Below, in pieces: positions 56,602 through 57,004 of a stretch of DNA of 57,004 nt (position 1 is the first letter of the stretch; each line of letters opens with the position of its first letter). The notes beneath the pieces were generated by a model. That model searched no databases and was not told the DNA's origin. It was given only the letters and a program-made list of their open reading frames with translations. Origin of the DNA: a virus. The DNA is taken from the IMG/VR virus record IMGVR_UViG_3300024999_000122, positions 1 through 57,004 of that record; one strand, 5' to 3'. A program made the position numbers and the translations under genes.

Positions 56602-57004
56602 ATGAATAACGACGTAACAATCAGAACCGCCAGCGCGGCGGCGTCCCAGGAAATTAAGGCCAGCGCACATTATGCATATATCACGAACGGGATTACCTTA
56701 GACGGCAGCAAGTTTGCGGCTGCTGAATTAGTGAATTCCGGTCAATGTCTGGTAAAAGACGACGCTACGGGTAAGTATGAAAAGTACGCAGACGGTACAG
56801 CGGGTACTGGCCCAGCCATATTATTGGGGGCTAACGCGATTACTCCAGCAGCAGTAGCAGGCCTTCACGCTAACACTGTGCTAGCCGTAACAATCGGGGG
56901 TGCGGCGTTTACAATGAGTAACGCAGTAATAAAGGCGCTGCCTATTGCGGCTGCCGCGGCTAAGCCTGCGGTACTAATCGGGAGCGCGGCTATAAATAAC
57001 GCCG
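56602..57004 (+). CDS. Head decoration protein, 5' part (continues at position 130)
   Basis: From ATG 56602 with GAAAGGAAGG upstream. First 134 codons of the 388-residue protein; opening NNDVTIRTASAAASQEIKAS and a beta-rich domain with LVKDDATGKYEKYADGTAG. The sequence reaches the window end inside the terminal repeat and continues without frame change at the left end. Confidence 0.72.
   Translation, partial: MNNDVTIRTASAAASQEIKASAHYAYITNGITLDGSKFAAAELVNSGQCLVKDDATGKYEKYADGTAGTGPAILLGANAITPAAVAGLHANTVLAVTIGGAAFTMSNAVIKALPIAAAAAKPAVLIGSAAINNA
56879..57004. repeat. Terminal direct repeat, right copy
   Basis: Identical to 4-129; see the left copy. It shows that both ends of the window are neighbours in the genome. 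Confidence 0.9.

Overview
The window holds one complete or nearly complete genome of a contractile-tailed (myovirus) phage of a Firmicutes host. Positions 4-129 are repeated exactly at 56879-57004, and the gene cut at the right edge (from 56602) continues in frame at the left edge. The molecule is therefore circular or circularly permuted in the assembly, with about 56.9 kb of unique sequence. The host assignment rests on the PBSX/XkdK-like tail gene order, strong AGGGGG-type ribosome binding sites, frequent GTG/TTG starts, an XhlA-like protein and an amidase whose C-terminus resembles a cell-wall-binding repeat type 2. The host genus cannot be named from the sequence. || Layout (nearly everything on the + strand). 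48.4-57.0 kb joined to 0.9-17.0 kb is the late half: an ArpU/Q-like regulator, a promoter-hairpin-terminator leader, terminase, portal, a MuF protein with a C-terminal zincin, scaffold, decoration and capsid proteins, connectors, sheath, tube, tail chaperones made by a -1 frameshift, tape measure, baseplate, a compositionally foreign tail-fibre segment, a tyrosine recombinase behind a hairpin that covers its start, then XhlA, amidase and holin. 17.7-48.2 kb is the early/middle half: unknown genes; a three-gene conjugation-like cassette (VirB2-like membrane protein, M23 peptidase with C-terminal membrane helices, VirD4/TraG-type ATPase) preceded by ribbon-helix-helix-like genes; a SbcC split in two with an HNH/AP2-like gene and four small genes between the halves; SbcD; a RecU-like nuclease; a helicase that appears to start at AUU; a putative single-strand-binding protein; a giant archaeo-eukaryotic primase fused to an MCM-like AAA+ helicase; an orphan cytosine methyltransferase; a family A DNA polymerase; MazG; a DUF1599-like protein; and many small zinc-binding or coiled-coil proteins. 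|| The two halves meet at two related AT-rich elements (17.46-17.63 and 48.24-48.40 kb). They share a 34-bp identical core, two G6 runs 44 nt apart and a GGGGGG-ACTA-CCCCCC hairpin, so they bracket the early operon. Two consensus early promoters (24.9 and 34.5 kb) carry the same pair of operator-like repeats spaced 20 nt. A recombinase, conjugation-like genes and ribbon-helix-helix proteins without a recognisable CI-like repressor suggest a temperate phage or phage-plasmid. That is an inference. I saw no tRNA, rRNA or CRISPR array.
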